DNA of 64,000 nt from Oleispirillum sp963668495 (GCA_963668495.1 OY764545.1:2232001-2296000); one strand, 5' to 3'. Positions 1 through 8,936 are shown, counted from the stretch's first letter. Numbers and translations are program-made. Notes: generated by a model not told the origin, from the sequence alone.

Positions 1-570
1 GTTCTCGCGACGACCAATAAGGATCTGCAACAGCGCATCGCTGATGGTGTTTTCCGGGAAGACATGTATTACAGGTTAGCAGTAGTCCCTTTGTCTATGC
101 CACCGTTGCGGGATCGTAAGGACGATATTGCGGAATTAGCGGATACCTTTTTACAAAAAGCAGCAGCGCAGGCGGGTGCCCCAGTACGGAAACTCGGAGA
201 AGATGCTCTTGTTGCCCTGCGGGGGTATGATTGGCCCGGTAATATTCGGCAGTTAAGAAATGCTATGGATTGGGCAACAATTATGTCGCCGGGAAACGGA
301 TTAGACGTCATTTCAGCGGATATGTTGCCCCCGGAAATTGGGGCAAGTGCGCCTGTCACGTTGCATAGCCAATATTCTGCGGAAATTATGGCCTTGCCTT
401 TGCGGGATGCACGTGAGCTTTTTGAAAAAGACTACCTGACCAGCCAGCTCTCTCGCTTTGGTGGCAACATTTCCAAAACCGCGAATTTTGTCTGTATGGA
501 GCGTTCGGCATTGCATAGGAAACTCAAAACCTTGGGTATCTTTGCTGATGAACATGCACGGGATGCATAA
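1..570 (+). CDS. ntrX: Nitrogen-regulation response regulator NtrX, C-terminal part (5' end outside window)
   Basis: The reading frame is open from base 1, so the gene enters from the left edge and only the last 189 residues are visible. The segment starts inside a sigma-54-type AAA+ domain: the FREDMYYRL stretch, followed by PPLRDRKDDI and the YDWPGNIRQLRN motif, is the conserved end of that domain. The tail has a Fis-type helix-turn-helix (GGNISKTANF..MERSALHRKLKTLGI), which is the usual NtrX ending. NtrX is the response regulator partner of the NtrY sensor kinase in nitrogen and redox control; ntrY would be expected just upstream. trkA follows after 11 bases, the normal alphaproteobacterial order. 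Other NtrC-family regulators share the domain; the HTH wording and the trkA neighbour favour NtrX. Confidence 0.93.
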   Translation, partial: VLATTNKDLQQRIADGVFREDMYYRLAVVPLSMPPLRDRKDDIAELADTFLQKAAAQAGAPVRKLGEDALVALRGYDWPGNIRQLRNAMDWATIMSPGNGLDVISADMLPPEIGASAPVTLHSQYSAEIMALPLRDARELFEKDYLTSQLSRFGGNISKTANFVCMERSALHRKLKTLGIFADEHARDA

Positions 571-581
571 AGGAATATAAA

Positions 582-1961
582 ATGCGTGTGCTTATTTGCG
601 GAGCAGGTCAAGTTGGCTTTAACATTGCCAAATATCTTGCATCCGAAGATGTGGACATCACCGTTGTTGACCGTCGTCCAGACTTGATCCGAAAATTGCA
701 GGATCAACTGGATGTTCAAGCTGTGGTTGGTCATGCTGCCCACCCGGAAACTCTGGAACAGGCCGGGGCTGCCACGGCGGACATGATGATCGCGGTTACA
801 CCGGCTGACGAAATCAACATGGTTGCCTGTCAGGTGGCCCATACCCTGTTTAACGTTCCGACAAAAATCGCACGTGTGCGGTCACAAAGCTATCTCAGCC
901 CGATGTGGGCGAATCTGTATAGCCGCAAGAATATGCCGATTGACGTGATCATTTCCCCTGAGTACGAGGTTGCTCAATCCGTGTTCAGGCTGCTGGAGGT
1001 TCCAGGCGCACTGGATGTCATCCCGCTTTGCGATGATAAAGTACGGTTGGTTGGTGCGCGTGCATCAAAAGAATGTCCAATTGTTCATACGCCCTTGCGA
1101 CAGCTATCACAAATCTTCCCGGAATTATCAATTGTGATCCTTGGCATTGTCCGAAATGGTCATGCATGGGTTCCAAGCGGAGATGACATTTTGGAACCGG
1201 GCGACGAAGTTTATTTCACGTCCGATACAACAAAGGTTAGCCGCGCGCTTGCCATCTTTGGCTACGAAGATCAAAACACATCGCGGCGGGTCGTTATATT
1301 TGGTGGCGGGAATGTCGGCATTGCTCTGGCCCAGTATCTTGAAGACCATGATGAGGAATTCAATTGCAAACTGATTGAGCGAGATGCCGAGCAGGCGGAG
1401 CATGCCGCAAAAACTTTATCCAAGTCCGTGGTTATACATGGCGATGTTCTGGATACGGAAATTTTGGACGAAGCCGGTATTCGCAATGCAGACACGGTCA
1501 TCACCATCACTGATAATGATGAAACCAACATTCTGTCGGCACTTCTGGCGAAGCGTCAGGGGGTGAAACGTGCAATTGCTCTGACCAATAAGGCCGAATA
1601 TGTCCAATTAACCGGGGTGCTCGGGATCGACACGGCAATCAACCCCAGAGACATCACCGTTTCAACGATTTTGCAACACGTCCGCAAGGGGCGCATTCAC
1701 TCGGTTCATGCCATTCGTGAAGGCTTTGGCGAACTGATTGAGGCTGAGGCCCTTGAAACCTCTGAGTTGGTCGGGAAATCCATTCGCAGTGCCAATTTGC
1801 CGCACGGTGTATTGCTTGGGGCAATCGTGCGCAAAGATGAGGTGATTATTCCGCGTACCAACACCACAGTGCAGGCCGGAGATCGTATTGTGATGTTTGC
1901 AGATAAAAATTCCATTCGAAAAGTCGAAAAGCTATTCGCAGTTCGACTGACCTACATTTAA
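582..1961 (+). CDS. trkA: Trk system potassium uptake regulatory protein TrkA
   Basis: Cytoplasmic NAD(H)-binding regulator that gates the TrkH/TrkG potassium channel at the inner membrane. At 459 residues it has the usual duplicated build: two Rossmann RCK-N halves, the first with GAGQVGFNIA at about residue 7 and the second with GGGNVGIALA at about residue 241, each followed by an RCK-C subdomain. AGGA lies upstream of the ATG at a suitable distance. It follows ntrX by 11 bases and is probably co-transcribed with it. No membrane partner (trkH) is in the window. Confidence 0.96.
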   Translation: MRVLICGAGQVGFNIAKYLASEDVDITVVDRRPDLIRKLQDQLDVQAVVGHAAHPETLEQAGAATADMMIAVTPADEINMVACQVAHTLFNVPTKIARVRSQSYLSPMWANLYSRKNMPIDVIISPEYEVAQSVFRLLEVPGALDVIPLCDDKVRLVGARASKECPIVHTPLRQLSQIFPELSIVILGIVRNGHAWVPSGDDILEPGDEVYFTSDTTKVSRALAIFGYEDQNTSRRVVIFGGGNVGIALAQYLEDHDEEFNCKLIERDAEQAEHAAKTLSKSVVIHGDVLDTEILDEAGIRNADTVITITDNDETNILSALLAKRQGVKRAIALTNKAEYVQLTGVLGIDTAINPRDITVSTILQHVRKGRIHSVHAIREGFGELIEAEALETSELVGKSIRSANLPHGVLLGAIVRKDEVIIPRTNTTVQAGDRIVMFADKNSIRKVEKLFAVRLTYI

Positions 1962-2045
1962 GTCCCAACGGCTCCCGTGACTGTGATCTTTTGATGGACC
2001 ACGTGATCACTCGCAGCATTTGAAAAAGTTAAGGAGAGTCCCGTT

Positions 2046-2948
2046 ATGTCGCGTGTTGCCTATGTCAATGGACAGTATGTGCCGCATGGTGAAGCCTCTG
2101 TTCATATCGAAGACCGTGGCTATCAATTTGCCGATGGCGTTTATGAAGTCGTAAACATCGATAATGGTCAGTTTATTGATCTGGAACCCCATCTGGACCG
2201 TTTGGACCGTTCACTTGATGAACTCCGGATCGCATGGCCCATGTCTCGGCGTGCGATGAAATTGGTCATGCGTCAGGTGATTACACGCAACGGCATTAAA
2301 GATGGTCTGATCTATATTCAGATTACTCGCGGTGTTGCCCCACGCAACCATGCCTTCCCAAGTCCGTTATTGCCGCCATCCATCGTTATGACTGCGCGGA
2401 AACTGGCCCAACCCAAAGCCGAAGATATTGAGACCGCCGGTATTAAGGTCATGACCACCGAAGATATTCGTTGGACGCGACCGGATATCAAATCCGTATC
2501 TTTGTTGCCTAATATTTTGTGCAAACAAAAGGCGGCAGAGGCCGGATGCTATGAAGCTTGGCTGGTTGATCGGGATGGTTTCGTGGTGGAAGGATCCTGC
2601 ACCAATGCTTGGATCGTGACTAAGGATAATGAGGTGGTTACCCGTCAGGCCGACAATTCAATTCTTAGTGGGATTACACGTCTGTCTTTCCTGAAGGCAC
2701 TTAAGGATAACGGCATTAAATTTAGTGAAAGAAAATTTACGGTAGAGGAAGCCTATAACGCAAAAGAGGCCTTCATTACCGCCAGCACCACCCGGATTAA
2801 ACCCGTATTGGAAATCGATGGTAAACCCATTGGCAACGGGCATCCGGGCGAAACCGTAGCGAAATTGCGTACTATTTATTGGAACCTGATGAAAGACGGC
2901 GGCAACCTGCCGAAAGTTCCGACCAACATTCGCGAAAATCATGGGTAA
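2046..2948 (+). CDS. dat: D-amino-acid transaminase (class IV PLP aminotransferase)
   Basis: Fold-type IV PLP enzyme of 300 residues, expected to interconvert D-alanine and D-glutamate with their 2-oxo acids. The N-terminus (YVNGQYVPHGEASV, then EDRGYQFADGVYEV) is typical of D-amino-acid and branched-chain class IV transaminases. The PLP lysine is K149 in the DIKS motif, followed by LLPNILCKQKA. AAGGAGA sits just ahead of the ATG. The last 8 bases overlap the HAD gene, suggesting translational coupling. Branched-chain aminotransferase (IlvE) is the alternative, but the DIKS context and the position between trkA and hfq favour Dat. Confidence 0.9.
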   Translation: MSRVAYVNGQYVPHGEASVHIEDRGYQFADGVYEVVNIDNGQFIDLEPHLDRLDRSLDELRIAWPMSRRAMKLVMRQVITRNGIKDGLIYIQITRGVAPRNHAFPSPLLPPSIVMTARKLAQPKAEDIETAGIKVMTTEDIRWTRPDIKSVSLLPNILCKQKAAEAGCYEAWLVDRDGFVVEGSCTNAWIVTKDNEVVTRQADNSILSGITRLSFLKALKDNGIKFSERKFTVEEAYNAKEAFITASTTRIKPVLEIDGKPIGNGHPGETVAKLRTIYWNLMKDGGNLPKVPTNIRENHG

Positions 2949-3645
2949 GATGATGGAACCCGTTTTGTCTTTACAGGACACACCGTCAGCACCAAGCGCG
3001 GTTATCTTTGATTGGGATAATACGCTGGTGGATACTTGGCCGTGCATAATCCATACGATGAACGCGACGCTAAAGGCCATGGGGCAGGAGCCATGGTCTA
3101 TCTCTGAAGCTAAACAACGGATTGCAAAGTCGTTGCGCGACAGCTTTCCTGTTTTATTTGGTGACAAATGGACCAAGGCTCGTGACGTTTTCTATGAAGA
3201 ATTGGAAAAATGCCATCTGGATATGCTGACACTTCTGCCGGGGGCAGAGGATGTTATCAATTTGTTGGAACAACGCGGCATTCCCATTGCTATTGTCAGC
3301 AACAAAACTGGTAACTATCTGAGAGATGAGATGAGCCACCTTGGCTGGGACGAACGCTTTGCTTTTGTTGCTGGGGCGGGAGACCTTGACCATGATAAAC
3401 CGGCACCTGATGCGATTTTCCGCTTTTTAGAGCGCGTAAAACTTGCCCCAGGACACGATATCTGGTTTGTTGGTGACAGCCATGTCGATGTGGAGGCCGC
3501 CCATGCTGGTGGGTGTACTTCGATTTTCCTGAAAGGGGACGGAGAGCACGCACCAAACACAGAGAACCCGCCGCATATTGTGATCAACGATTGCCGGGAA
3601 TTATCAAGTTTGGTGGCAAAAACAGAGCATGTCTCAACAGGCTAA
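2941..3645 (+). CDS. HAD-superfamily hydrolase (phosphoglycolate phosphatase-like)
   Basis: Cytoplasmic phosphatase-type protein of 234 residues. The HAD nucleophile motif is FDWDNTLVD with D24 and D26. Motif II is the VSNKTG segment, the lysine motif is KPAPDA, and motif IV is GDSHVDVEAA. A helical cap between motifs I and II fits the subfamily I (Gph/PGP) layout. It overlaps the end of dat by 8 bases. An internal ATG at 2950 is equally possible as the start because neither has a strong ribosome site. Substrate is unknown; phosphoglycolate is only the family default. Confidence 0.85.
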   Translation: MGKMMEPVLSLQDTPSAPSAVIFDWDNTLVDTWPCIIHTMNATLKAMGQEPWSISEAKQRIAKSLRDSFPVLFGDKWTKARDVFYEELEKCHLDMLTLLPGAEDVINLLEQRGIPIAIVSNKTGNYLRDEMSHLGWDERFAFVAGAGDLDHDKPAPDAIFRFLERVKLAPGHDIWFVGDSHVDVEAAHAGGCTSIFLKGDGEHAPNTENPPHIVINDCRELSSLVAKTEHVSTG

Positions 3646-3710
3646 AACCCAAACTGATCGTATCTGCATCGATGCGGTCAAATAACAAAAACAAAGGGAT
3701 TACAATAACA

Positions 3711-3962
3711 ATGTCTTCCGAACGAAGCCAAAATGTCCAAGACGTATTTCTCAATTACATTCGCAAGAACAAAGCTCCAGTCACAGTTTTTCTGGTGAAC
3801 GGTGTGAAATTGCAGGGCATTGTTACCTGGTTTGACAATTTCTCTATGCTTTTGCGTCGTGATGGTCATACGCAGCTGGTCTATAAACATGCGATTTCAA
3901 CAGTAATGCCGTCGCAGCCGGTCCAACTGTTTGAACCGGAAAAGGATGTTGAGAAAGCCTAA
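3711..3962 (+). CDS. hfq: RNA chaperone Hfq
   Basis: 83-residue Sm-like protein that forms hexamers and pairs small RNAs with mRNAs. The N-terminal NVQDVFLNYIRK helix, Sm1 region (VTVFLVNGVKLQGIVTWFDN) and Sm2 region (LVYKHAISTVMP) are all present. The frame is open further upstream to 3513, but that part lies inside the HAD gene; the ATG at 3711 gives the family N-terminus and length. hflX follows closely, the classic hfq-hflX pair. The 65-base gap after the HAD gene could hold a promoter, but none is clear. Confidence 0.97.
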   Translation: MSSERSQNVQDVFLNYIRKNKAPVTVFLVNGVKLQGIVTWFDNFSMLLRRDGHTQLVYKHAISTVMPSQPVQLFEPEKDVEKA

Positions 3963-3980
3963 GCTTTCTTGACTTCTTAC

Positions 3981-5315
3981 ATGAACGAACCCGAAAAAAC
4001 GGAGGCTGCAGCAAGAACCCTAGTTATTACGCCTTACCTAAAAAAAGGGCGTGATGCAGAGGGAGCTGGCCTCCATATTCGCGATCCTCAGGCACGGCTT
4101 GAGGAAGCTGTTGGTTTGACCGAAGCCATCGACGTCATCGTCGTTGGAGCTGAGGTTGTGCCCGTCGCCAAACCCCGCCCAGCAACTTTGCTTGGCACCG
4201 GCGCAATTGAAGCCCTACATGATCGGATAGAGGCCGAAGAGATTGCTCTGACTGTATTTGATGCGCATCTAACGCCCATTCAGCAGCGTAACCTTGAACG
4301 TCAACTAGACTGTAAGGTTATTGACCGTACCGCATTGATTTTAGAGATTTTTGGTGCGCGCGCCAGAACCCGTGAAGGCACCCTGCAAGTTGAACTTGCA
4401 CACCTATCATATCAACGCAGTCGATTGGTTCGAAGCTGGACCCACTTGGAACGCCAACGTGGCGGGCTTGGTTTTATCGGTGGACCCGGTGAAACCCAAA
4501 TTGAACTTGATCGTCGCTTAATCAGCGAACGCATTGCAAAGTTAAAAGCGGAACTGGAAGAAGTGAAACGAACCCGCACGCTACACCGTGCGGCTCGTAA
4601 ACGTGTTCCTTTCCCGATTGTGGCACTGGTTGGTTATACCAACGCCGGAAAGTCTACCTTGTTCAACCGTCTAACCCGAGCGGACGTGTTTGCAGAGGAT
4701 ATGCTGTTCGCCACGCTTGACCCGACCATGCGTCGGGTTGCCTTGCCTTCAGGACGGGAAATCATATTATCAGACACAGTTGGGTTTGTTTCCGACCTTC
4801 CGACTGAATTGATTGCCGCATTCCGTGCAACGCTAGAGGAAGTGTTGGAAGCGGACTTGGTTGTTCATGTGCGCGATGTTTCACACCCACACACAGAAGC
4901 ACAGAAGTCTGACGTGCTTGGTGTTCTTGCTGATCTTGGGATTGACGAAGCCGTCACGGCAAGCGGCATTGAGGTCGCCAATAAACTTGACCTATTGGAC
5001 GCCGAAGATATGGCTTACTGGCAGTCTCGTGCCATGCGTCCTGATGGTCCGGTTTGCGTTTCTGCCTTGCGGGGGCAGGGGGTTGATACGTTGTTACAGC
5101 GGATTGATCAGTGCCTTAGTGCGCAGCACCGCAATATTTCTGTACAGTTGTCCCATGCTGATGGTCGTTTACTGGCATGGTTATATGGTCGAGGACAAGT
5201 AACAGAACGGCAAGATACGGAAGACGGGATCGAAATGCAGGTTCTGTTGTCGCCAGAAGATTTGGCACGATGGGACATGATGGCAGGCGAAGGTATACCG
5301 GAAAATGATGACTGA
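3981..5315 (+). CDS. hflX: GTPase HflX
   Basis: Ribosome-associated GTPase of 444 residues that helps split or rescue stalled ribosomes. It has the HflX N-terminal domain (LLGTGAIEAL, then QQRNLERQL and IDRTALILEIFGARA), the glycine-rich linker GGLGFIGGPGETQIE, a coiled helix pair, and the G domain with GYTNAGKSTLFNRL at about residue 218, the DTVGFVSDLP switch and NKLDLL. I chose ATG 3981; an in-frame TTG at 3969 would add four residues and neither has a clear Shine-Dalgarno. Its end overlaps the next gene by 11 bases. Confidence 0.96.
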   Translation: MNEPEKTEAAARTLVITPYLKKGRDAEGAGLHIRDPQARLEEAVGLTEAIDVIVVGAEVVPVAKPRPATLLGTGAIEALHDRIEAEEIALTVFDAHLTPIQQRNLERQLDCKVIDRTALILEIFGARARTREGTLQVELAHLSYQRSRLVRSWTHLERQRGGLGFIGGPGETQIELDRRLISERIAKLKAELEEVKRTRTLHRAARKRVPFPIVALVGYTNAGKSTLFNRLTRADVFAEDMLFATLDPTMRRVALPSGREIILSDTVGFVSDLPTELIAAFRATLEEVLEADLVVHVRDVSHPHTEAQKSDVLGVLADLGIDEAVTASGIEVANKLDLLDAEDMAYWQSRAMRPDGPVCVSALRGQGVDTLLQRIDQCLSAQHRNISVQLSHADGRLLAWLYGRGQVTERQDTEDGIEMQVLLSPEDLARWDMMAGEGIPENDD

Positions 5316-6096
5316 ACGGATTGCAGATAATGTGCAACACGTCATTCGCGATGTCGCGGAGACTATCGTTTGCCCGTTTTTCTGCAATCTGGATCAAGAC
5401 GCCATTTCGACGAAAACCTCGCCGGATGATTATGTCACGATAGCCGATATCAAATCGGAAGCATTTCTGACTAAAAATCTTTCACAAATTATCCCGAATT
5501 CATTGGTGCTGGGGGAAGAGGAAGCATTTAATTCCCCCAACACCCGCAAATGTCTGGATACGGATGCTCCGGTTTGGGTTATTGACCCAATCGATGGAAC
5601 CGCAAACTTTGCCAAAGGCAGCCCCATTTTTGGCATTATTGTTTCCTTGGTCTATAAGCAGCAGACCGTTGCCGGGTGGATGTTTGATCCTTTGCAAGAC
5701 CGCATGTTCTTTGCCCGTAGGGGGGAAGGGGTATTGCGAAATGATGTTGCTCTCAGCCAGAAGCCAAATGAGGATCGCCCCTTATCATCCATGACTGGGT
5801 GCATGGGCCGTCGCCCGGCAAAACCGTTTCAGGATGTTTTTAAAACACTGCTGAAAAGTGGGTGCTCTGCACATGATTATATGGCGATGTGTGAAGGGCA
5901 TATGGATTTTCGCTATTTCAAATCGTTATACCCATGGGACCATGCCGCAGGTGTGTTGATGGTTGAGGAAATGGGTGGCACGGCTCGGCTTATGTCAGGC
6001 GAGCATTACTCCCCGATTTTTCACAAAAGCCAAACCATGTTGGTCACAAAAAAAACCTGCGAATGGGACCCCATTCAGCAGGTTCTGGTTGCGTAA
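5305..6096 (+). CDS. Inositol monophosphatase family protein
   Basis: 263-residue member of the Mg2+-dependent phosphatase family that includes inositol monophosphatase, CysQ and the HisN-type histidinol phosphatase. Metal-site motifs are visible: DDYVTIADIKSE (about residue 41), GEEE near residue 70, IDPIDGTANF with D94 and D97, and the C-terminal YPWDHAAG. The 11-base overlap with hflX implies coupled translation. Which phosphate ester it uses cannot be told from sequence; the neighbourhood gives no pathway hint. Confidence 0.87.
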   Translation: MMTERIADNVQHVIRDVAETIVCPFFCNLDQDAISTKTSPDDYVTIADIKSEAFLTKNLSQIIPNSLVLGEEEAFNSPNTRKCLDTDAPVWVIDPIDGTANFAKGSPIFGIIVSLVYKQQTVAGWMFDPLQDRMFFARRGEGVLRNDVALSQKPNEDRPLSSMTGCMGRRPAKPFQDVFKTLLKSGCSAHDYMAMCEGHMDFRYFKSLYPWDHAAGVLMVEEMGGTARLMSGEHYSPIFHKSQTMLVTKKTCEWDPIQQVLVA

Positions 6097-6109
6097 GCTT
6101 TTCTGAAGA

Positions 6110-6739
6110 TTACCGTCTGAATTGGATCAACGGATACACAGGTTTTGTACCGTCGATAATCCAATCGTAAACAATCCAATCCGTATTGGGGTCCTTGTAT
6201 ACAGCCGTAGCATTATGCTGCCCCATAAGCCGCAGTTCTGACATGACGCGCAAAGACCCACGGATCAATAAACCTGCCTCAGCCAAGGGGCGGGCCTTAT
6301 CCATGTTGGGAGTATTGGCCTTCACCGTTACCTTGCCGTCTGGACGGCTATCAATTTCCAGAATACGCGCATTTCTACGGATGAAGGTAATCAGGCCAGC
6401 CCGGGTTGCTAAGTTGCCAGTACGCTTATAGGTCACCGCGAACTGACCATTACCAAGGGAACGGATATTTGTGAATTGCGTATCACGGGCTAAATCGCGG
6501 CGTATAATTTCAATCTTATCCTGAGCGGCTTTGCCACTCAGCTTGCCGCTACGCAAATCCATATACAGTTGGACCCAAGTCAAAACACCATCGTAAGTCA
6601 TGGAGTAATCACCGTTTCGCGCAATTCGGATTTCTGCACGAAATTGATCAGGAACATAACAAGATGACAATAAGGGAAGCAGGCAAAGAACAGCCAACAA
6701 CCGCCGCGTGGACCGAAACTTACGAAGGAGGTGCATCAT
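6110..6739 (-). CDS. Putative lipoprotein of unknown function, coupled to mazG
   Basis: I do not recognise a characterised family. From ATG 6739 the product is 209 residues with a basic N-terminus, a hydrophobic stretch and an LLSSC lipobox (C27), so it should be an exported, lipid-anchored envelope protein. The mature part is soluble, with many basic residues and no further membrane segment. A TTG at 6745 is also in frame, but an AGAGG sits seven bases before ATG 6739 and almost touches the TTG, so 6739 is preferred. The start lies just after the mazG stop, pointing to one transcript. It ends 13 bases from the convergent phosphatase gene. Confidence 0.75.
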   Translation of the reverse strand: MMHLLRKFRSTRRLLAVLCLLPLLSSCYVPDQFRAEIRIARNGDYSMTYDGVLTWVQLYMDLRSGKLSGKAAQDKIEIIRRDLARDTQFTNIRSLGNGQFAVTYKRTGNLATRAGLITFIRRNARILEIDSRPDGKVTVKANTPNMDKARPLAEAGLLIRGSLRVMSELRLMGQHNATAVYKDPNTDWIVYDWIIDGTKPVYPLIQFRR

Positions 6740-6741
6740 AA

Positions 6742-7560
6742 TCAAACCTCTTGCGTTTCAAGGCTCTTAGCTTTTTGCCATAATTCTTCCATTTCGTCCA
6801 GTGATGACTCTTTTGTTGACTTGCCTTCAGCCTCAAGTTGCGTTTCCACATATCTGAATCGACGCTCAAATTTACTATTGGTGCGGCGTAGTGCAGCTTC
6901 TGGATCGATATCAAGTTTACGGGCCAAGTTAGCCACGGCAAAGATTACATCCCCGATTTCGTCTTCCAAACGATCTGCACTAGGCTCTGATGCACGAAGT
7001 TCAACTTCAAACTCATCGAGTTCTTCACGAATTTTGCCGATAACATTGGCATGATCGGTCCAATCAAAACCAACACGTCCAGCTCTGCGTTGCAATTTTA
7101 AGGCTCTAAGCAATGCGGGCAGGGCCATCGCCACGCCATCAAGGGCCGACACAGGGCCACCATCAGAGTCAGACCGTTCGTTTTCCTTAACATTCTCCCA
7201 ATTCACAGTCTGGCTTTCTGCGTCTTGAACCTTCATTTCACCAAAGACATGGGGATGGCGGCGCACCAGCTTATTACAAATGGCAGAAATTACATCATTC
7301 AGGTCGAAATGCCCGGCTTCCTCTGCAATGCGAGAATGAAAGACAACCTGTAAAAGCAAATCACCCAATTCATCTTTTAAATCGGCAGGAGAGCCATTGA
7401 GGATGGCATCATGAACTTCATACGCTTCCTCGATAGTGTGTGGCGCAATACTTTCCCATGTTTGTTCAACGTCCCACGGACAGCCGCGTTCGGGGTGGCG
7501 GAGTAGGGCCATAATATCAGCCAGATGAGCCAGGTTATGATGTGCGGCAGGTGTTGACAT
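6742..7560 (-). CDS. mazG: Nucleoside triphosphate pyrophosphohydrolase MazG
   Basis: 272-residue house-cleaning enzyme that hydrolyses (d)NTPs to NMP and pyrophosphate. It has two MazG helical domains: the first with GCPWDVEQTW (about residue 24), EEAYEVHDAI and DELGDLLLQVVFHS; the second with EELDEFEVEL and DEIGDVIFAVANLARKL followed by the usual NSKFERRFRYVE. The acidic Mg-binding EExxE and ExxD pairs are intact in both. It heads a two-gene minus-strand unit with the lipoprotein. The position near hflX fits the common alphaproteobacterial order. Confidence 0.95.
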   Translation of the reverse strand: MSTPAAHHNLAHLADIMALLRHPERGCPWDVEQTWESIAPHTIEEAYEVHDAILNGSPADLKDELGDLLLQVVFHSRIAEEAGHFDLNDVISAICNKLVRRHPHVFGEMKVQDAESQTVNWENVKENERSDSDGGPVSALDGVAMALPALLRALKLQRRAGRVGFDWTDHANVIGKIREELDEFEVELRASEPSADRLEDEIGDVIFAVANLARKLDIDPEAALRRTNSKFERRFRYVETQLEAEGKSTKESSLDEMEELWQKAKSLETQEV

Positions 7561-7712
7561 AGGAGCCTCATAAACGAAGAAAACAATTTATGGCGGCAGA
7601 ATACTCCCACCAGTACATAATGGAAAGCGGAGCGAAGGAAATTCATACATTGTAGAGAGTTATGTCGTAGAGTTTGGAATTGGGAATTCGCTGATAATGG
7701 GGTGATCAACAA

Positions 7713-8561
7713 ATGCAAACCTTCACACTGGAAATTATCGCCCATGGTGACCGCAAAACGTTGCGGTATCATTTTGATGACACCCAGCCTAATGAGCAGG
7801 CAGTTCTTAGTTTCCTGAAGGGTGGTTTGTTTTACGAGCCCGAAGTCGCCGCAATTCTAATGAGAACGCTGAAACCGGGAGACACGGTTCTAGACGTTGG
7901 AGCCAATGTCGGTTTTTTCTCGGTGCTGGCTGGAGCACTCATCGGCGAAAAAGGGCGCGTTTTCTGCTTTGAACCGGACCCTGAAAATAGCTTTCGATTA
8001 CAAGAGAACTTGCTTTTGAATCGCCTCGGCACCGCTGAAGTTATTAATGCTCCTGTCAGCAATCAATTAGGGCAGGTGGAATTCTATCTGAACAAGGATA
8101 ACAAAGGCGGAAATGCACTGTGGAATCCCGGTTTATTTCCCGGCAATGACCAATCCCTGATCGCACCAGAAGCTATCTCTATGCAGGCAACAACGCTGGA
8201 TCATGTTGCCGAGCAACATGATTTACAAAAGATCAAACTCATTAAAATTGATACAGAAGGCAGTGAGCAATTGGTGCTGGAAGGTGCCGAAGAAATTTTA
8301 AGTGATGCAAAGGTGCCATTTATCATCGCCGAATTGCATGAGTTTGGGCTTGCGCAGAATGGGCATACTCAGGCGTCATTGCGATGCCTGATGAAATCCC
8401 GTGGCTATGATACGTTTGCTTTAAGTAAGGACGGCGCAATGCCGATCCTGATTCCAGAAAACACGACGTTAACGTCAGATTATTACCTCAATATTTTATT
8501 CAGTACACCAGACGTGATTTCGGAATATTGGTCGGTCTATAAGCCTGCGCCAATTTGTTGA
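7713..8561 (+). CDS. FkbM-family SAM-dependent methyltransferase
   Basis: 282-residue methyltransferase. The SAM site is LDVGANVGFFSVLAG (D61, G63, G67), followed by VFCFEPDP with acidic E87 for the ribose. The C-terminal part has the FkbM-family IKLIKIDTEGSEQLVLEGAEEIL stretch. Relatives O-methylate sugars or polyketides, often in surface glycan loci, but no glycan genes are nearby so the substrate is open. It stands alone, divergent from mazG across 152 bases, with a degenerate sequence downstream, so it may be an accessory insertion. Confidence 0.82.
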   Translation: MQTFTLEIIAHGDRKTLRYHFDDTQPNEQAVLSFLKGGLFYEPEVAAILMRTLKPGDTVLDVGANVGFFSVLAGALIGEKGRVFCFEPDPENSFRLQENLLLNRLGTAEVINAPVSNQLGQVEFYLNKDNKGGNALWNPGLFPGNDQSLIAPEAISMQATTLDHVAEQHDLQKIKLIKIDTEGSEQLVLEGAEEILSDAKVPFIIAELHEFGLAQNGHTQASLRCLMKSRGYDTFALSKDGAMPILIPENTTLTSDYYLNILFSTPDVISEYWSVYKPAPIC

Positions 8562-8936
8562 GCCGCTTTAAAACGATCGGGCTTTTCTAATCCTTATTCC
8601 GTACAGAATTTCTGTGACGGCCTCATGTCGTGGTGCACTTGTGGGTTCGCTACCCATAACGAATGCATGCTGCTTCGCGTGTGGCAGGGACGTTAACGTT
8701 TTGTTTACCAATTATCGTGACCCCTTGTGGATTTCACAAATACAGCATTTGTCGCATAATTTATATTATGTAATTGATGAAGATCTATTTAATGTTTCAT
8801 GCGTAAGTCATTTTATATCAATGCATTAGAGCTAAAATGTCTGACAAAGATTGGAAGTCCCCGGATGGCGCTTCCGTTTTAATCAATGACAATGGATAAT
8901 CCCAATCCAAGTTCGATATGGTATTTGGAGAAAGCT
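8562..8936. other. Intergenic stretch with a gene remnant
   Basis: 375 bases between the methyltransferase and the nicotinamidase-like gene. Bases 8604-8685 hold a degraded copy of the start of that downstream gene (listed separately). The part from about 8700 to 8880 is AT-rich and has no coding signal I trust. A short open frame at 8614-8829 is best read as part of the decayed copy. Any promoter for the next gene must lie here. Confidence 0.6.
8604..8685 (+). pseudogene. Decayed 5' fragment of a nicotinamidase-like gene (partial duplication)
   Basis: Bases 8604-8640 align with the intact gene at about 8970-9005: both carry TTCTGTGACGGCC followed by a CATGT(C/T)GTGG(T/C)GC(A/G)CTT pattern, with about 31 of 37 positions equal and one extra base in the upstream copy. 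A second match follows (ACGAA..CATGCTGC at about 8659-8673). The extra base and later changes put the FCDG and CxGAL parts in different frames, so it cannot encode the domain. Nothing of the rest of the gene is recognisable, so this is a fossil of a duplication or recombination. Confidence 0.6.

Noticed and set aside
3513..3962. Longer Hfq with 66 extra N-terminal residues
   Set aside because: The extension lies inside the HAD gene and is not similar to Hfq; ATG 3711 gives the standard protein.
8614..8829. Open frame of 71 codons on + between the methyltransferase and nicotinamidase-like genes
   Set aside because: No ribosome site. Its first third is better explained as a frameshifted piece of the duplicated nicotinamidase-like gene, and the rest has no family resemblance.
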